A stretch of 64,000 nucleotides of DNA, from positions 186,001-250,000 of the forward strand of contig NZ_JAKSYI010000069.1 of the NCBI RefSeq assembly GCF_022829285.1, written 5' to 3'. Source of the stretch: Methylobacterium sp. J-078 (lineage in GTDB: Bacteria; Pseudomonadota; Alphaproteobacteria; Rhizobiales; Beijerinckiaceae). The position numbers and the translations under genes were made by a program. Positions 35,827-46,202 of the stretch are shown here, one piece after another (position 1 is the first letter of the stretch; each line of letters opens with the position of its first letter). The notes below the pieces were generated by a model. That model had not been told where the DNA came from and searched no databases. It was given only the letters and a program-made list of their open reading frames with translations.

Positions 35827-37271
35827 GGAACATCTCCTGTCAGGCCGGCGCGGGCCAGGGCGGCGCTTCGGGCCAGCACGGCGCTTCGCGCGAGGTCGCC
35901 CGGCGCGATCCCGTCGCCCTCCGCCACCACCGCGTCCGGGGCCAGGGCTTGGGCGAGACGGACCGCATTGTCCAGCGCCCGGTCCGCTTCCCCGGCGCGG
36001 CCGAGGCCGAGCATCAGCAGGCCGAGCTGGTAATGGGCCATCACGAAGTCCCGGTCGAGGTAGAGGGCGCCGCGCAGGGCCCGCTCCGCCTCGGCATCCC
36101 GCCCGAGGGCGCGGGCCAGCAGGCCGTCGTAATAGTGCAGGGCGGGGTCGGTGGGCGCGGCCCGGATCGCGATCCGCAGCGCCCGCCAGGCCGCGCCGGT
36201 CTCGCCGGCATCCGCCAGGGCCCGGATGCGCGCGAGGTCCGGCATTGCCTCGGCCACGTCCTCGGGCGGCGGGGCGGGCCGCGCCACGCGCGCGTCCGGT
36301 GCCGGCATGGGAATGGGAACAGGGATGGGTGCGGGGTCGGGGAGCACGGCCGGGCTCCAGGCCGGCGGCGCCGGTGCGGGCCCGACCGCGCCCGGCGGCC
36401 GGTAGGCGACGGTCCCGGGCAGGTTGACCGACTCGAACAGGGCGGCGATGGCCGGGTTCGGCTCGGCGTGACCGAGGAGCAGCCAGCCCTCCGGGCGCAG
36501 GCGCCGGCCGAGCCCGCGCACGATGCCGAGGACCGCGTCCGCCTCGAAGTAGATGAGCACGTTGCGGCACAGGATCAGGTCGAATTCCGCCTGAGGCAGG
36601 GTGCCCCGGCCGTCGAGGAGGTCCACGAGGTTGCGCCGCTCGAACCGGACCATCCGGCGGAATTCCGGCCGCAGGGCGTAGGTGCCGTCGCGCCCCGCCC
36701 CCGCCACCGGGGGGCCCGGCACGAAATGGCGCAGGCGCTCGCCCGGCGGCAGGGTGCGCAGGGCCCAGCGGCCGTAGATCCCCGCCCGCGCGGTCTCCAG
36801 CGCCGTGACGCTGATGTCGGTGCCGAGGATCGAGACCCGCCAGTCGGGAAGCGCCGGGCCGAGAAGCTCGTGCAGCAGAATGGCGATGGAGTAGGGCTCC
36901 GCCCCCGTGGAGCAGCCCGCGCTCCAGACCCGCAAGCTGCGCTCCGCCACGCGCGCGGCGATCAGGGCGGGCAGGATCGTGGCGCGCAGGGCCGTGAACT
37001 GCTCGGCGTAGCGGAAGAAAAACGTCTCCCCGATGGTGATTTCGGCCTCCAGGGCCGCCCATTCGGGCCCGCCCGCCGCGCGGTCGTCGAGGAGGGCCCC
37101 GTAGGCGGTGGCGTCCGCGAGGCCCTGCGCCCGGAAGCGCTTGCGCAGCCGGTCGAACAGCAGGTCGTCCTTGTCGGCATAGTAATGGTGGCCGGTGCGG
37201 GCGATGATCCGCGCCTTGAGGGACGCGAAACCCGGATCGGCTTCCGGTCCGGAACGCGGCGGACGGCTCAA
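35823..37271 (-). CDS. cheR: Chemotaxis methyltransferase CheR with C-terminal TPR-like region (WspC-like)
   Basis: 482 aa from a TTG at 37271 (SRPPRSGPEADPGFASLKARI follows). CheR all-alpha N-domain with YYADKDDLLFDRLRKRF; SAM-binding VWSAGCSTGAEPYSIA and NVLIYFE; then a Pro-rich linker (about 325-355) and a C-terminal helical repeat region with DPALHYYDGLLARALGRDAEAERAL that looks like TPRs. CheR-TPR fusions occur in Wsp-type systems. It methylates Glu on the MCP. No clear Shine-Dalgarno before the TTG; 11 nt lie between it and the upstream cheW stop. Confidence 0.88.
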   Translation of the reverse strand: MSRPPRSGPEADPGFASLKARIIARTGHHYYADKDDLLFDRLRKRFRAQGLADATAYGALLDDRAAGGPEWAALEAEITIGETFFFRYAEQFTALRATILPALIAARVAERSLRVWSAGCSTGAEPYSIAILLHELLGPALPDWRVSILGTDISVTALETARAGIYGRWALRTLPPGERLRHFVPGPPVAGAGRDGTYALRPEFRRMVRFERRNLVDLLDGRGTLPQAEFDLILCRNVLIYFEADAVLGIVRGLGRRLRPEGWLLLGHAEPNPAIAALFESVNLPGTVAYRPPGAVGPAPAPPAWSPAVLPDPAPIPVPIPMPAPDARVARPAPPPEDVAEAMPDLARIRALADAGETGAAWRALRIAIRAAPTDPALHYYDGLLARALGRDAEAERALRGALYLDRDFVMAHYQLGLLMLGLGRAGEADRALDNAVRLAQALAPDAVVAEGDGIAPGDLARSAVLARSAALARAGLTGDVP

Positions 37272-37282
37272 CGGCGGCGCGC

Positions 37283-37792
37283 TCAGGCCGCGGGCAGGGC
37301 GGCGAGGCGGCGGGCCGCCGCGTCGGAGAGCGCCGAGAGGCGGTCCCGCTCCTCTGCCGAGAGGAGCGATCCCAAGCCCAGCACATGGACCAGGGCATCG
37401 CCGCGGGCGATCTCCGCGACGACGCAGCCGTTCAGGGTCCGCTCGGCCGGGACCGGGCGGATCGCGGCGGCCGCGACGGTGACGAGGTCCTGGACCCGGT
37501 CGACCAGGAAGCCGGTGTCGCCCGGCGCGTCGAGCAGGATGTGCCGGTAGAGCCCGTCGGCTTCCGGCGCGCCCGCGCGCAGGCCGAGGAGCCGGGCGAG
37601 GTCGAGGACCGGGACCGGCCTGCCGCCGAGGTTGAGGAACCCCGCGAGGGGACCGCCGCCAGCCGGCGGCGCGTGCAGGTCCGGCAGCGGCAGCACCTCG
37701 CTCACCGAGGCCCGCGCCAGGGCGCAGGCGACCCCCGCCACATCGAGGAGGAGGAAGGATTCGGGGGGAAGAACGGCATCGGTCTCGGACAG
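37283..37792 (-). CDS. CheW-like coupling protein, first gene of the chemosensory operon
   Basis: About 169 aa if read from a CTG at 37792 (SETDAVLPPESFLLLDVAGVACALA), which has GAGGA 10 nt upstream. No ATG, GTG or TTG gives a full CheW fold nearby; the only conventional in-frame start is a GTG at 37942, which adds 50 residues of Arg/Pro-rich sequence with no homology. CheW hallmarks: ASVSEVLPLPDLHAP and LAGFLNLGGRPVPVLDLARLLG. Its end is 11 nt before cheR. The operon promoter should lie between here and 38042, shared with the divergent PepSY-like gene. Confidence 0.75.
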   Translation of the reverse strand: MSETDAVLPPESFLLLDVAGVACALARASVSEVLPLPDLHAPPAGGGPLAGFLNLGGRPVPVLDLARLLGLRAGAPEADGLYRHILLDAPGDTGFLVDRVQDLVTVAAAAIRPVPAERTLNGCVVAEIARGDALVHVLGLGSLLSAEERDRLSALSDAAARRLAALPAA

Positions 37793-38041
37793 GGCCGGGG
37801 GTCCTCGCTGGCGGGATCGCGCTGGCGGGATGCAGGCCGGGAACGCGATCCCCGTCCGGCATCCCCGGCGTGAACCTAGATAGGACGGCGGCGCGCGGGC
37901 AGGCAAACCCGAATCCGGGCGCGCGACCCGCCGCCGTGACACGGCGCACCGGACCCGCCTCGCGGGCCGGGGATTTCTCGGCTAAGCCTCGCTCCCGCCC
38001 GCCGTGCATCCCGCTCGCTTCCCGCCCACAGGATCAACCCC

Positions 38042-38317
38042 ATGTCCCGGTTCGCCCGTTCCGCGATCGTCGCCCTCGCGACCCTGCCCCTGGCCCTCGC
38101 GTTGGCGCCGGCGGCCCGGGCCGAGACGCCCGGCCCCGACTGGCTGACGCCGGCCCAGGTGACGCAGGCGCTGAAGGGCGCGGGCTATTCCGAGATCACC
38201 AAGCTGGAGGCCGATGACGGCCACTGGGACGGGGAGGGCCTCAAGGACGGGCGCAGGATGAAGTTCGATGCCGATCCGAAGACCGGCGCGATCCTGGGCG
38301 AGGTTCCGATCGAGTAG
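38042..38317 (+). CDS. Small secreted PepSY-like protein
   Basis: 91 aa. Signal peptide with hydrophobic IVALATLPLALALAP and ARA cleavage near residue 27. The mature part (TPAQVTQALKGAGYSEITKLE, then MKFDADPKTGAILGE) fits a single PepSY-type domain, a periplasmic module of unclear function. Weak AGGAT before the ATG. It is divergent from the che operon and upstream of the ilvB leader; no functional link to either is visible. Confidence 0.75.
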   Translation: MSRFARSAIVALATLPLALALAPAARAETPGPDWLTPAQVTQALKGAGYSEITKLEADDGHWDGEGLKDGRRMKFDADPKTGAILGEVPIE

Positions 38318-38341
38318 ATCGGCGATATCGTGCCTTCGGCG

Positions 38342-38370
38342 TTGACCGCTTCCCATCTCTTCGGTAAGAC
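38342..38370 (+). promoter_or_regulatory. Likely sigma70-type promoter of the ilvB leader
   Basis: TTGACC (38342-38347), a 17-nt spacer, then TAAGAC (38365-38370). It predicts a start near 38377, about 60 nt before the leader peptide. Position relative to the attenuator supports it; the -10 box is imperfect. Confidence 0.5.
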
Positions 38371-38436
38371 ACGCGTCACGATTTTCGATTCGTCCGACGC
38401 TTCCCGCGCCGGCCGAACAGGACAAGATCTCTACCG

Positions 38437-38487
38437 ATGCGTGCCATCCTTATCGTAACGGAAGCGCCACTGACGGGGCGGGCCTGA
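38437..38487 (+). CDS. ilvB leader peptide (attenuation)
   Basis: Sixteen codons: [16 protein letters not shown]. It has Ile-Leu-Ile-Val in a row at residues 4-7 and another Leu, the very amino acids whose synthesis ilvBN starts. It is followed by a terminator just before ilvB, the classical layout of leader-peptide attenuation: a ribosome stalled on the Ile/Leu/Val codons would let an antiterminator form. Shine-Dalgarno is weak (AGGA about 17 nt upstream). It is too short for ordinary gene finding. Confidence 0.8.
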   Translation: MRAILIVTEAPLTGRA

Positions 38488-38521
38488 CACCAGGGTCCGC
38501 GATCCGGATGGTGGCGCATGC

Positions 38522-38544
38522 AGGGTCCCTCGGGGCCCTTTTTT
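38522..38544 (+). terminator. Attenuator terminator upstream of ilvB
   Basis: AGGGTCC (38522-38528) pairs with GGGCCCT (38533-38539) with one T-G pair and a 4-nt loop, followed by a run of T to 38544. The 5' arm is part of CAGGGTCC, which also occurs at 38491-38498; the two copies could compete for the same partner strand and so switch between terminator and antiterminator. It lies 56 nt before the ilvB ATG. Confidence 0.8.
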
Positions 38545-38599
38545 ATTGCCGCGACGAGCCGACGACACGAACACGCACACAGTTTTAAGGAGCAGGACG

Positions 38600-40375
38600 A
38601 TGGGCGGCGAGGTCATGACCGGGGCCGAAATGGTCATCCGGGCGTTTCAGGATCAGGGTGTCGATACGCTGTTCGGGTATCCCGGCGGCGCGGTGCTGCC
38701 GATCTACGACGCGCTCTTCCACCAGGAGACCCTGAAGCACATCCTCGTGCGCCACGAGCAGGGCGCCGTCCACGCCGCGGAGGGCTACGCGCGCTCGTCC
38801 GGCAAGGTCGGCTGCGTCCTCGTCACCTCGGGGCCCGGCGCCACCAACATCATCACGGGTCTCACCGACGCACTGCTCGATTCGATCCCGCTGGTCTGCA
38901 TCACCGGCCAGGTCCCGACGCACCTGATCGGCACGGACGCGTTCCAGGAATGCGATACGGTCGGCATCACGCGCCACTGCACGAAGCACAACTACCTCGT
39001 CAAATCGATCGACGACCTGCCGCGCATCCTGCACGAGGCGTTCTACGTCGCGTCCCATGGCCGCCCCGGCCCGGTCGTCATCGACCTGCCGAAGGACGTC
39101 CAGTTCGCGTCCGGCGTCTACGAGCGCCCGACGCAGAACGGCCACAAGACCTACAAGCCGGCCTTCAAGGGCGACGCGGCCCAGATCCAGGCGGCGGTCG
39201 AGCTGATGGCCTCCGCGCGCCGGCCGATCCTCTACACCGGCGGCGGCGTCATCAATGCCGGCCCGCACGCCTCGGCCCTGCTGCGCAGGCTCGCCGCCGA
39301 GACCGGCTTTCCCGTCACCTCGACCCTGATGGGTCTCGGCGCCTTCCCGGCCTCGGACGACCAGTTCCTCGGCATGCTCGGCATGCACGGGACCTACGAG
39401 GCCAACCTGGCGATGCATGATTGCGACGTCATGGTCTGCATCGGTGCGCGCTTCGACGACCGCATCACCGGCCGCCTCGACGCCTTCGCGCCGTTCTCGA
39501 AGAAGATCCACGTCGACATCGACGCCTCCTCGATCAACAAGGTCGTCAAGGTCGATGTCGGAATCGTCGGCGATTGCGGCTCGGTGCTCGAGGACATGCT
39601 GGCCGCCTGGAAGGCGCAGCCGCGCCAGCCGGACAAGGCGCGCCTGGAGGATTGGTGGACCAAGATCCAGGCCTGGAAGGCGCGCGACTGCCTCGCCTAC
39701 TGGCCGTCGGGCACGATCATCAAGCCGCAATACGCGGTGCAGCGCCTCTACGAGGCCTGCAAAGGCCGGGAGACCTACGTCACCACCGAGGTCGGCCAGC
39801 ACCAGATGTGGGCGGCCCAGTACTTCAAGTTCGATGAGCCGAACCGCTGGATGACCTCCGGGGGCCTCGGCACCATGGGCTACGGCCTGCCGGCGGCCAT
39901 CGGCACGCAGCTCGCCCACCCGGAGGGCCTCGTCATCGACATCGCCGGCGAGGCCTCGATCCTGATGAACATGCAGGAGCTGTCCACGGCGGTGCAGTAT
40001 CGCTTGCCGGTCAAGATCTTCATCCTGAACAACGAGTACATGGGCATGGTGCGCCAGTGGCAGGAGCTGCTGCACGGCTCGCGCTACTCGCAGAGCTACT
40101 CCGAGAGCCTGCCGGACTTCGTGAAGCTGGCGGAAGCCTACGGCGCCAAGGGCATCCGCTGCGAGAAGCCGGGCGACCTCGACGCGGCGATCGCCGAGAT
40201 GCTCGACTACGACGGCCCCGTCGTCTTCGACTGCGTCGTCGACAAGAAGGAGAACTGCTTCCCGATGATCCCGTCGGGCAAGGCGCACAACGAGATGCTG
40301 CTGTCCGACTACCTCGGCGAGACCGGGGTCGAGCTCGGCGACGTCATCTCGGAAGAAGGCAAGATGCTGGTCTGA
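38600..40375 (+). CDS. ilvB: Acetolactate synthase, large (catalytic) subunit
   Basis: 591 aa from the ATG at 38600 with AAGGAG 6-7 nt upstream. First step of Ile/Val/Leu synthesis: condenses pyruvate with pyruvate or 2-oxobutyrate, ThDP- and FAD-dependent. Activating Glu in [20 protein letters not shown]-specific [19 protein letters not shown] and [11 protein letters not shown]. The Mg-ThDP motif reads GEASILMN where GDAS is usual, a conservative but odd Asp to Glu change. Followed by ilvN 112 nt downstream; controlled by the leader attenuator. Confidence 0.96.
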   Translation: MGGEVMTGAEMVIRAFQDQGVDTLFGYPGGAVLPIYDALFHQETLKHILVRHEQGAVHAAEGYARSSGKVGCVLVTSGPGATNIITGLTDALLDSIPLVCITGQVPTHLIGTDAFQECDTVGITRHCTKHNYLVKSIDDLPRILHEAFYVASHGRPGPVVIDLPKDVQFASGVYERPTQNGHKTYKPAFKGDAAQIQAAVELMASARRPILYTGGGVINAGPHASALLRRLAAETGFPVTSTLMGLGAFPASDDQFLGMLGMHGTYEANLAMHDCDVMVCIGARFDDRITGRLDAFAPFSKKIHVDIDASSINKVVKVDVGIVGDCGSVLEDMLAAWKAQPRQPDKARLEDWWTKIQAWKARDCLAYWPSGTIIKPQYAVQRLYEACKGRETYVTTEVGQHQMWAAQYFKFDEPNRWMTSGGLGTMGYGLPAAIGTQLAHPEGLVIDIAGEASILMNMQELSTAVQYRLPVKIFILNNEYMGMVRQWQELLHGSRYSQSYSESLPDFVKLAEAYGAKGIRCEKPGDLDAAIAEMLDYDGPVVFDCVVDKKENCFPMIPSGKAHNEMLLSDYLGETGVELGDVISEEGKMLV

Positions 40376-40487
40376 GCCTCCGGACCCATCCCACCGCATC
40401 CGGACCGGGCTCCCGCCCGGTCCCATTCGATCGGCCCGGCCGGGCCTCACACGACACGCCATCGCAGACGCAGATCCGGGGCAGCCC

Positions 40488-41030
40488 ATGAACGCCATGA
40501 ACACGCACTATCCCGATGCCGGCCGGGTCGAGCCGATCAACCGGCACACCCTGGCGGTCATCGTCGACAACGAGCCCGGCGTGCTCGCCCGCATCTCGGG
40601 CATGTTCTCGGGGCGCGGCTACAACATCGAGAGCCTGACGGTCTCGGAGACCGAGGTGGCGCGCCACCTCTCCCGCATCACCATCGTCACCGCCGGGACC
40701 GACGCGGTGATCCAGCAGATCAAGGCCCAGCTCGACCGCCTCGTGCCCGTGCACCGGGTCGTCGACCTGACCCTCCAGGGCAAGGCCCTCGAGCGCGAGC
40801 TCTGCCTCGTCAAGGTGGCGGGCACCGGCGAACACCGGACCGAGTCGCTGACCCTCGCGGCGGCCTTCGGCGCCAAGACCCTCGACGCGACCCTAAACTC
40901 CTTCGTGTTCGAGGTGACCGGCACCACCGAGGAGATCGACCGCTTCATCGGCCTGATGACGGTGATCGGCCTCGTGGAGATCTCCCGCACGGGCATCGCC
41001 GCCATGGGGCGCGGCGCCGAGGCGATGTAG
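40488..41030 (+). CDS. ilvN: Acetolactate synthase, small (regulatory) subunit
   Basis: 180 aa, also called ilvH. N-terminal ACT domain from HTLAVIVDNEPGVLARISGMFSGRGYNIESL, which binds valine for feedback inhibition; the C-terminal half has TLQGKALERELCLVKV and ends near GIAAMGRGAEAM. Activates IlvB. The gap to ilvB is 112 nt with no terminator seen, so co-transcription is likely. ilvC normally follows; here it lies 1.8 kb downstream behind unrelated genes. Confidence 0.96.
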   Translation: MNAMNTHYPDAGRVEPINRHTLAVIVDNEPGVLARISGMFSGRGYNIESLTVSETEVARHLSRITIVTAGTDAVIQQIKAQLDRLVPVHRVVDLTLQGKALERELCLVKVAGTGEHRTESLTLAAAFGAKTLDATLNSFVFEVTGTTEEIDRFIGLMTVIGLVEISRTGIAAMGRGAEAM

Positions 41031-41234
41031 GTCCTGGCGGCGAGACCGCGCTATGATGTGATGGCGCCGGTCTGCGACGGAGGCGAGCGAAGCCGGAGCG
41101 GGAGGGGTCGGACTACGCGGTCCGTCTGTTGGCCGATGAGGTCCGGCGCCTTGGTCGGTCCGAAGGCCAGACCGTGGAGGTCCTTCCGAAGGCACCGCGC
41201 GAGGACGCCGCTATCTCGGCGCTCTGGCCAGGCC

Positions 41235-41399
41235 GGCGCGGTTCTCGTCGATCAGGTCCGCTCCATCGATCGCCGTGCGCGAACGCTCCGATGGCTGGGA
41301 ACGGTCCCAGCCCAGACCCTCGCGGAAGCCCGCTCCAAACTGGCGGCCCTCATCGGCATACCGGTGGGCGACCCGCCGAAGGAAAACGAACCGCCATGA
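41235..41399 (+). pseudogene. MazF/PemK-like toxin remnant (C-terminal part only)
   Basis: The frame encodes AVLVDQVRSIDRRARTLRWL, then GTVPAQTLAEARSKLAALIGI, which matches the last third of MazF/PemK mRNA interferases (VLVDQ...R..D, then LAE...L). The open frame reaches back to 41058 but codes Arg/Pro/Ser-rich sequence with no homology, so the N-terminal half is missing or frame-shifted. No antitoxin gene is recognisable in front of it. Its TGA overlaps the ATG of the GST gene. It marks a past insertion between ilvN and ilvC. Confidence 0.55.
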
Positions 41400-42034
41400 C
41401 CACCCTCTACTACGCCCCCGGCGCCTGCTCGCTCGCCTCCCACATCGCCCTGGAGGAGACAGGCGCGCCCTACGAGACCGTACGGCTCGACCTCGCCAAG
41501 GGCGACCAGCGCGCGCCCGAATACCTCGCCGTCAACGAACGCGGCCGCGTGCCGGCGCTGGTGGAGGGCGACTGGGTGCTCACCGAGAACACCGCGATCC
41601 TGCGCCACATCGCCCGCACGCACCCGCAGGCCGGTCTCTGGCCGGAGGCCCCGCGCGACCAGGCCCGGGTGGACGAGTGGCTGGGCTGGCTCTCGATCAA
41701 CCACCACCCGGCCTACGCGCATATCCGCCGGGCCGGGCGCTACACCAGCGACGAATCGGCCTTTCCCGGCATCCAGGCCAAGGGGGCCGAGACCTGCGGC
41801 GACCTGTTCACGATGACCGAGGTCAAGCTCTCCAACGGCGGCTGGGCGCTGGGCGAGCGCTATAGCGTCGTCGACCCCTATCTGCTGCTGTTCTGGACCT
41901 GGGGGCGGGGCCCGACGCTGGGCTTCGACATGGCCGAGCGCTTTCCCGCCTGGACGCGCCACGCCCGCGCCATGGCCGCGCGCCCAGCCGTGAAGACAGT
42001 GTTCGCCCGGGAAGGCTTGACGCTGCCCGAATAA
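41396..42034 (+). CDS. Glutathione S-transferase, beta-class-like
   Basis: 212 aa from the ATG at 41396. Thioredoxin-like N-terminal domain begins MTTLYYAPGACSLASHIALEE with Cys near residue 10, as in bacterial beta-class GSTs. NERGRVPALVEGDWVLTENTAIL is the cis-Pro/GSH-binding block (Glu-Asn). Helical C-terminal domain with YSVVDPYLLLFWTWG. Likely conjugates or reduces electrophiles with glutathione in the cytoplasm. The neighbouring TetR gene may control it or only itself. A longer open frame upstream overlaps the toxin remnant and is rejected. Confidence 0.88.
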   Translation: MTTLYYAPGACSLASHIALEETGAPYETVRLDLAKGDQRAPEYLAVNERGRVPALVEGDWVLTENTAILRHIARTHPQAGLWPEAPRDQARVDEWLGWLSINHHPAYAHIRRAGRYTSDESAFPGIQAKGAETCGDLFTMTEVKLSNGGWALGERYSVVDPYLLLFWTWGRGPTLGFDMAERFPAWTRHARAMAARPAVKTVFAREGLTLPE

Positions 42035-43816
<1,782 letters not shown>

Positions 43817-43827
43817 TTCTTGCCCGT

Positions 43828-43896
43828 TGCAGCCGGGCTTCGCTCGGCTGCACGTCGCGGAGGAAGCCGGCGTCGCGCGAGCGGCGCCGGCTTTTT
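43828..43896 (+). terminator. Hairpin plus intrinsic terminator after ilvC
   Basis: First hairpin TGCAGCCG (43828-43835) with CGGCTGCA (43845-43852). Then AGCCGGCG (43865-43872) with CGCCGGCT (43885-43892), loop of 12, followed by T to 43896. The second is the likely terminator of ilvC. Confidence 0.7.
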
Positions 43897-44034
43897 CGTG
43901 CGCGGACGACAGGTCGCCTCGCCCTCGCCATGGCGAGAGATGAAGGGATCGAATGTTGTGCTCGGAGAGGTTTCCCGCGATCATCGCCGCCAACGGCTGC
44001 CCGGTTGAGAGCGGCCGAAACGCAGAGGACCCCC

Positions 44035-44688
44035 ATGGCATCGCTCTATTACGACGAGCATCGCGCGCTTCAGGAAGAGTTCAACACCGTCAAGCTCGCG
44101 GAGCGCCTGGACACCGGATGGGTTCAGGAGCAGATCGGCGAGACCGAGGCCGCCTTCATCGGCAGCCGGGACATGTTCTTCCTGTCCACCGTCGACCCCG
44201 ACGGCATGCCGACCGTCTCCTACAAGGGCGGCAGCCCCGGCTTCGTGAAGGTGCTCGACGGCAACACGCTGGTGTTCCCCGGCTTCGACGGCAACGGCAT
44301 GTGGTACTCGATGGGCAACATCGAGGGGCAGTCCAAGGTCGGCCTGCTGTTCATCGACTTCGAGACCCCGCACCGGGTCCGCGTCCAGGGCCATGCCCGG
44401 ATGCTGCGCGACGATCCCCTGATGGCCGAGTACACGGAGGCCAAGTATCTCGTCCGGGTCGAGGTCACGAAAGCCTGGGTCAACTGCCCGCGCTACATCC
44501 ACAAGTATCAGAAGGTGGCGCAGAACCGATACGTGCCGACCCCCGAGAAGGAGACGCCGCTCGCCCTCTGGAAGCGCCTCGACATGGTCGCCGACGTCAT
44601 CCCCGAGGAGGACAAGGCCCGCGTCGCGAAGGAGGGCCGGATCGAGCTGCCGGAGTACGAGGCCCGGGTCGCCCGCGGCGAGAGCTGA
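44035..44688 (+). CDS. Pyridoxamine 5'-phosphate oxidase-family (FMN-binding split-barrel) protein
   Basis: 217 aa from the ATG at 44035 with AGAGGA upstream. The split-barrel has FLSTVDPDGMPTVSYKGGSPGFV and TLVFPGFDGNGMWYSMGNIEGQ, then VGLLFIDFETPHRVRVQGHA, typical of PNPOx-like flavoproteins that bind FMN or F420-like cofactors. The C-terminal PRYIHKYQ extension fits the subgroup often labelled pyridoxamine 5'-phosphate oxidase-related. Not a true PdxH. Function unknown. Convergent with the tam gene 10 nt away. Confidence 0.8.
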   Translation: MASLYYDEHRALQEEFNTVKLAERLDTGWVQEQIGETEAAFIGSRDMFFLSTVDPDGMPTVSYKGGSPGFVKVLDGNTLVFPGFDGNGMWYSMGNIEGQSKVGLLFIDFETPHRVRVQGHARMLRDDPLMAEYTEAKYLVRVEVTKAWVNCPRYIHKYQKVAQNRYVPTPEKETPLALWKRLDMVADVIPEEDKARVAKEGRIELPEYEARVARGES

Positions 44689-44698
44689 GCCGCGATCC

Positions 44699-45481
44699 TT
44701 ACGGCGCCCGGCGCGCGACGATGAAGACCCGCGGAAAGGCGAGCAGACGGCGTCCGTCGCTCCGTGGGGGATACGCTTCGTCGATCGCGGCCGCGTAGGC
44801 TTCGAGGAAGCCGGCCGCCGCGTCGGGTGCCAACGGGTCCAAGAAGGGGCGCAGCCCGGTCGCGCTCACCCAGGCGAGGATGGCGCCCGCATCCGCCATC
44901 CGGTGGTAATAGGCGGTGCGCCAGACATCCACGTCGGCGGCGAGCGGCGCCAGGAGATCGTAGTAGCCGGCCGGCTCCAGCATGCGTCCGACCCGGCCGG
45001 CCACGACCGGGTCGCCGATGGCCTCGGCCCAGGCGCCGGCCGCCGCGATCTCGCGCATGAGGCGGTGCGAGGGCTCCGCGAGGTTGTCGGGCATCTGCAC
45101 CGCGAGCACCCCGCCCGGCGCGAGGAGGCCGAACAGGCGGGGCAGCAGCACCCGGTGGTCGGGCAGCCATTGCAGCACGGCGTTGGCATAGATCAGGTCC
45201 GGCGCCCGTTCCGGCCGCCAGGTCGCGGCGTCGCCCTGCGCGAAGGCGAGGCCGGGCAGGCGGGTCCGGGCGCTCTCCAGCATCGCCGGAGAGGTGTCGA
45301 GGCCGATCACCTCCGCGTCGGAGTAGCGCGCCGCGATCAGGGCCGTGGAATTGCCGGGCCCGCAGCCGAGATCGTAGACGAGGCGCGGCGCGTCGAGGGG
45401 GATGCGGGCCAGAAGCTCGGCCGCCGGGCGAGTGCGCTCGTCCTCGAAGCGAACGTAGAGAGCGGGATTCCAGTCGGTCAT
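44699..45481 (-). CDS. tam: Trans-aconitate 2-methyltransferase
   Basis: 260 aa. SAM-dependent methyltransferase that esterifies trans-aconitate, an inhibitor of aconitase. MTDWNPALYVRFEDERTRPA at the start is characteristic of Tam; SAM-binding LVYDLGCGPGNSTALIAARY; later DLIYANAVLQWLPDH and MPDNLAEPSHRLMRE. Start ATG at 45481; a longer frame upstream is rejected. Likely in one unit with the HAD gene 25 nt upstream. Confidence 0.9.
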   Translation of the reverse strand: MTDWNPALYVRFEDERTRPAAELLARIPLDAPRLVYDLGCGPGNSTALIAARYSDAEVIGLDTSPAMLESARTRLPGLAFAQGDAATWRPERAPDLIYANAVLQWLPDHRVLLPRLFGLLAPGGVLAVQMPDNLAEPSHRLMREIAAAGAWAEAIGDPVVAGRVGRMLEPAGYYDLLAPLAADVDVWRTAYYHRMADAGAILAWVSATGLRPFLDPLAPDAAAGFLEAYAAAIDEAYPPRSDGRRLLAFPRVFIVARRAP

Positions 45482-45506
45482 GCGCGCCCTCGCTCCCGTT
45501 CCGCCC

Positions 45507-46202
45507 TCAGCACCCGAGTTGGTCGGCCAGATCGGCCAGATCCCGCGCCGCGTAGGTGACCGACCCGGCGGGCGCGGTCTCGCCACCGCCCGGCCCGTGC
45601 TCGCGGGGGCGAGCGATGTGGGCGGTGGACAGGCCGTGATGCGCCGCCGCCGCGAGATCGGCCGAGTGGGCGGCGACCATCAGGGTCTCCGCCGGGGCGA
45701 AGCCGAGGGCCGTTACCGCGTCGCGGTAGAGGGCCGGCTTCGGCTTGTAGTCGCGGGAATGGCCGGCGCCCAGGATCGCGTCGAAGATCAGCCCGTTGCG
45801 GCGGGCGAGGTCGATCATCAGCCGAACATGGCCGTTCGAATTCGGCGCCAGGAGGTGACGCGTCCGCAGGCGCCGCAGGGCGTCCGGCACGTCGGGCCAG
45901 GCGTCGAGCTGGTGCCACGCCTGGACAAGCTCCCGCCGCACGGCATCCGGAACGTCGGCGATGCCGAATTCCGCCAGCACCCGGGGCAGGGATTCCGCCT
46001 GGAGCGTATCGAGGTCCACGAAGGGACGGACACCGGAGCGCACGGTCTCCATCGCGGGCTCGTAGCGCCGTCGCCACGCATCCGCGAAGGCACCGGTATC
46101 CAGGGACGGGTCGGGGCCGAGCAGGCGCGCGGCCTCGCGGGCGATTCCGGAGCGCCAATCGACGAGCGTCCCGAAGACGTCGAAGACGAGCGCCCGGATC
46201 AT
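45507..46202 (-). CDS. Haloacid dehalogenase type II-like HAD hydrolase
   Basis: 231 aa. HAD motif I with nucleophile D8 (ALVFDVFGTLVDW), motif II Asn in APNSNGH, Lys in SRDYKPKPALYRDA, and a final acidic motif degraded around VAAHSADLAAAA, where Asp is retained. The overall pattern is that of (S)-2-haloacid dehalogenases, but many relatives have other substrates. Its ATG overlaps the trpS stop (TGATG), so the two are coupled. Confidence 0.85.
   Translation of the reverse strand: MIRALVFDVFGTLVDWRSGIAREAARLLGPDPSLDTGAFADAWRRRYEPAMETVRSGVRPFVDLDTLQAESLPRVLAEFGIADVPDAVRRELVQAWHQLDAWPDVPDALRRLRTRHLLAPNSNGHVRLMIDLARRNGLIFDAILGAGHSRDYKPKPALYRDAVTALGFAPAETLMVAAHSADLAAAAHHGLSTAHIARPREHGPGGGETAPAGSVTYAARDLADLADQLGC

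Noticed and set aside
41129-41395. N-terminal extension of the GST gene
   Set aside because: The sequence before 41396 lies in another frame of the toxin remnant and does not resemble GST; the family starts at MTTLYYAPGACS.
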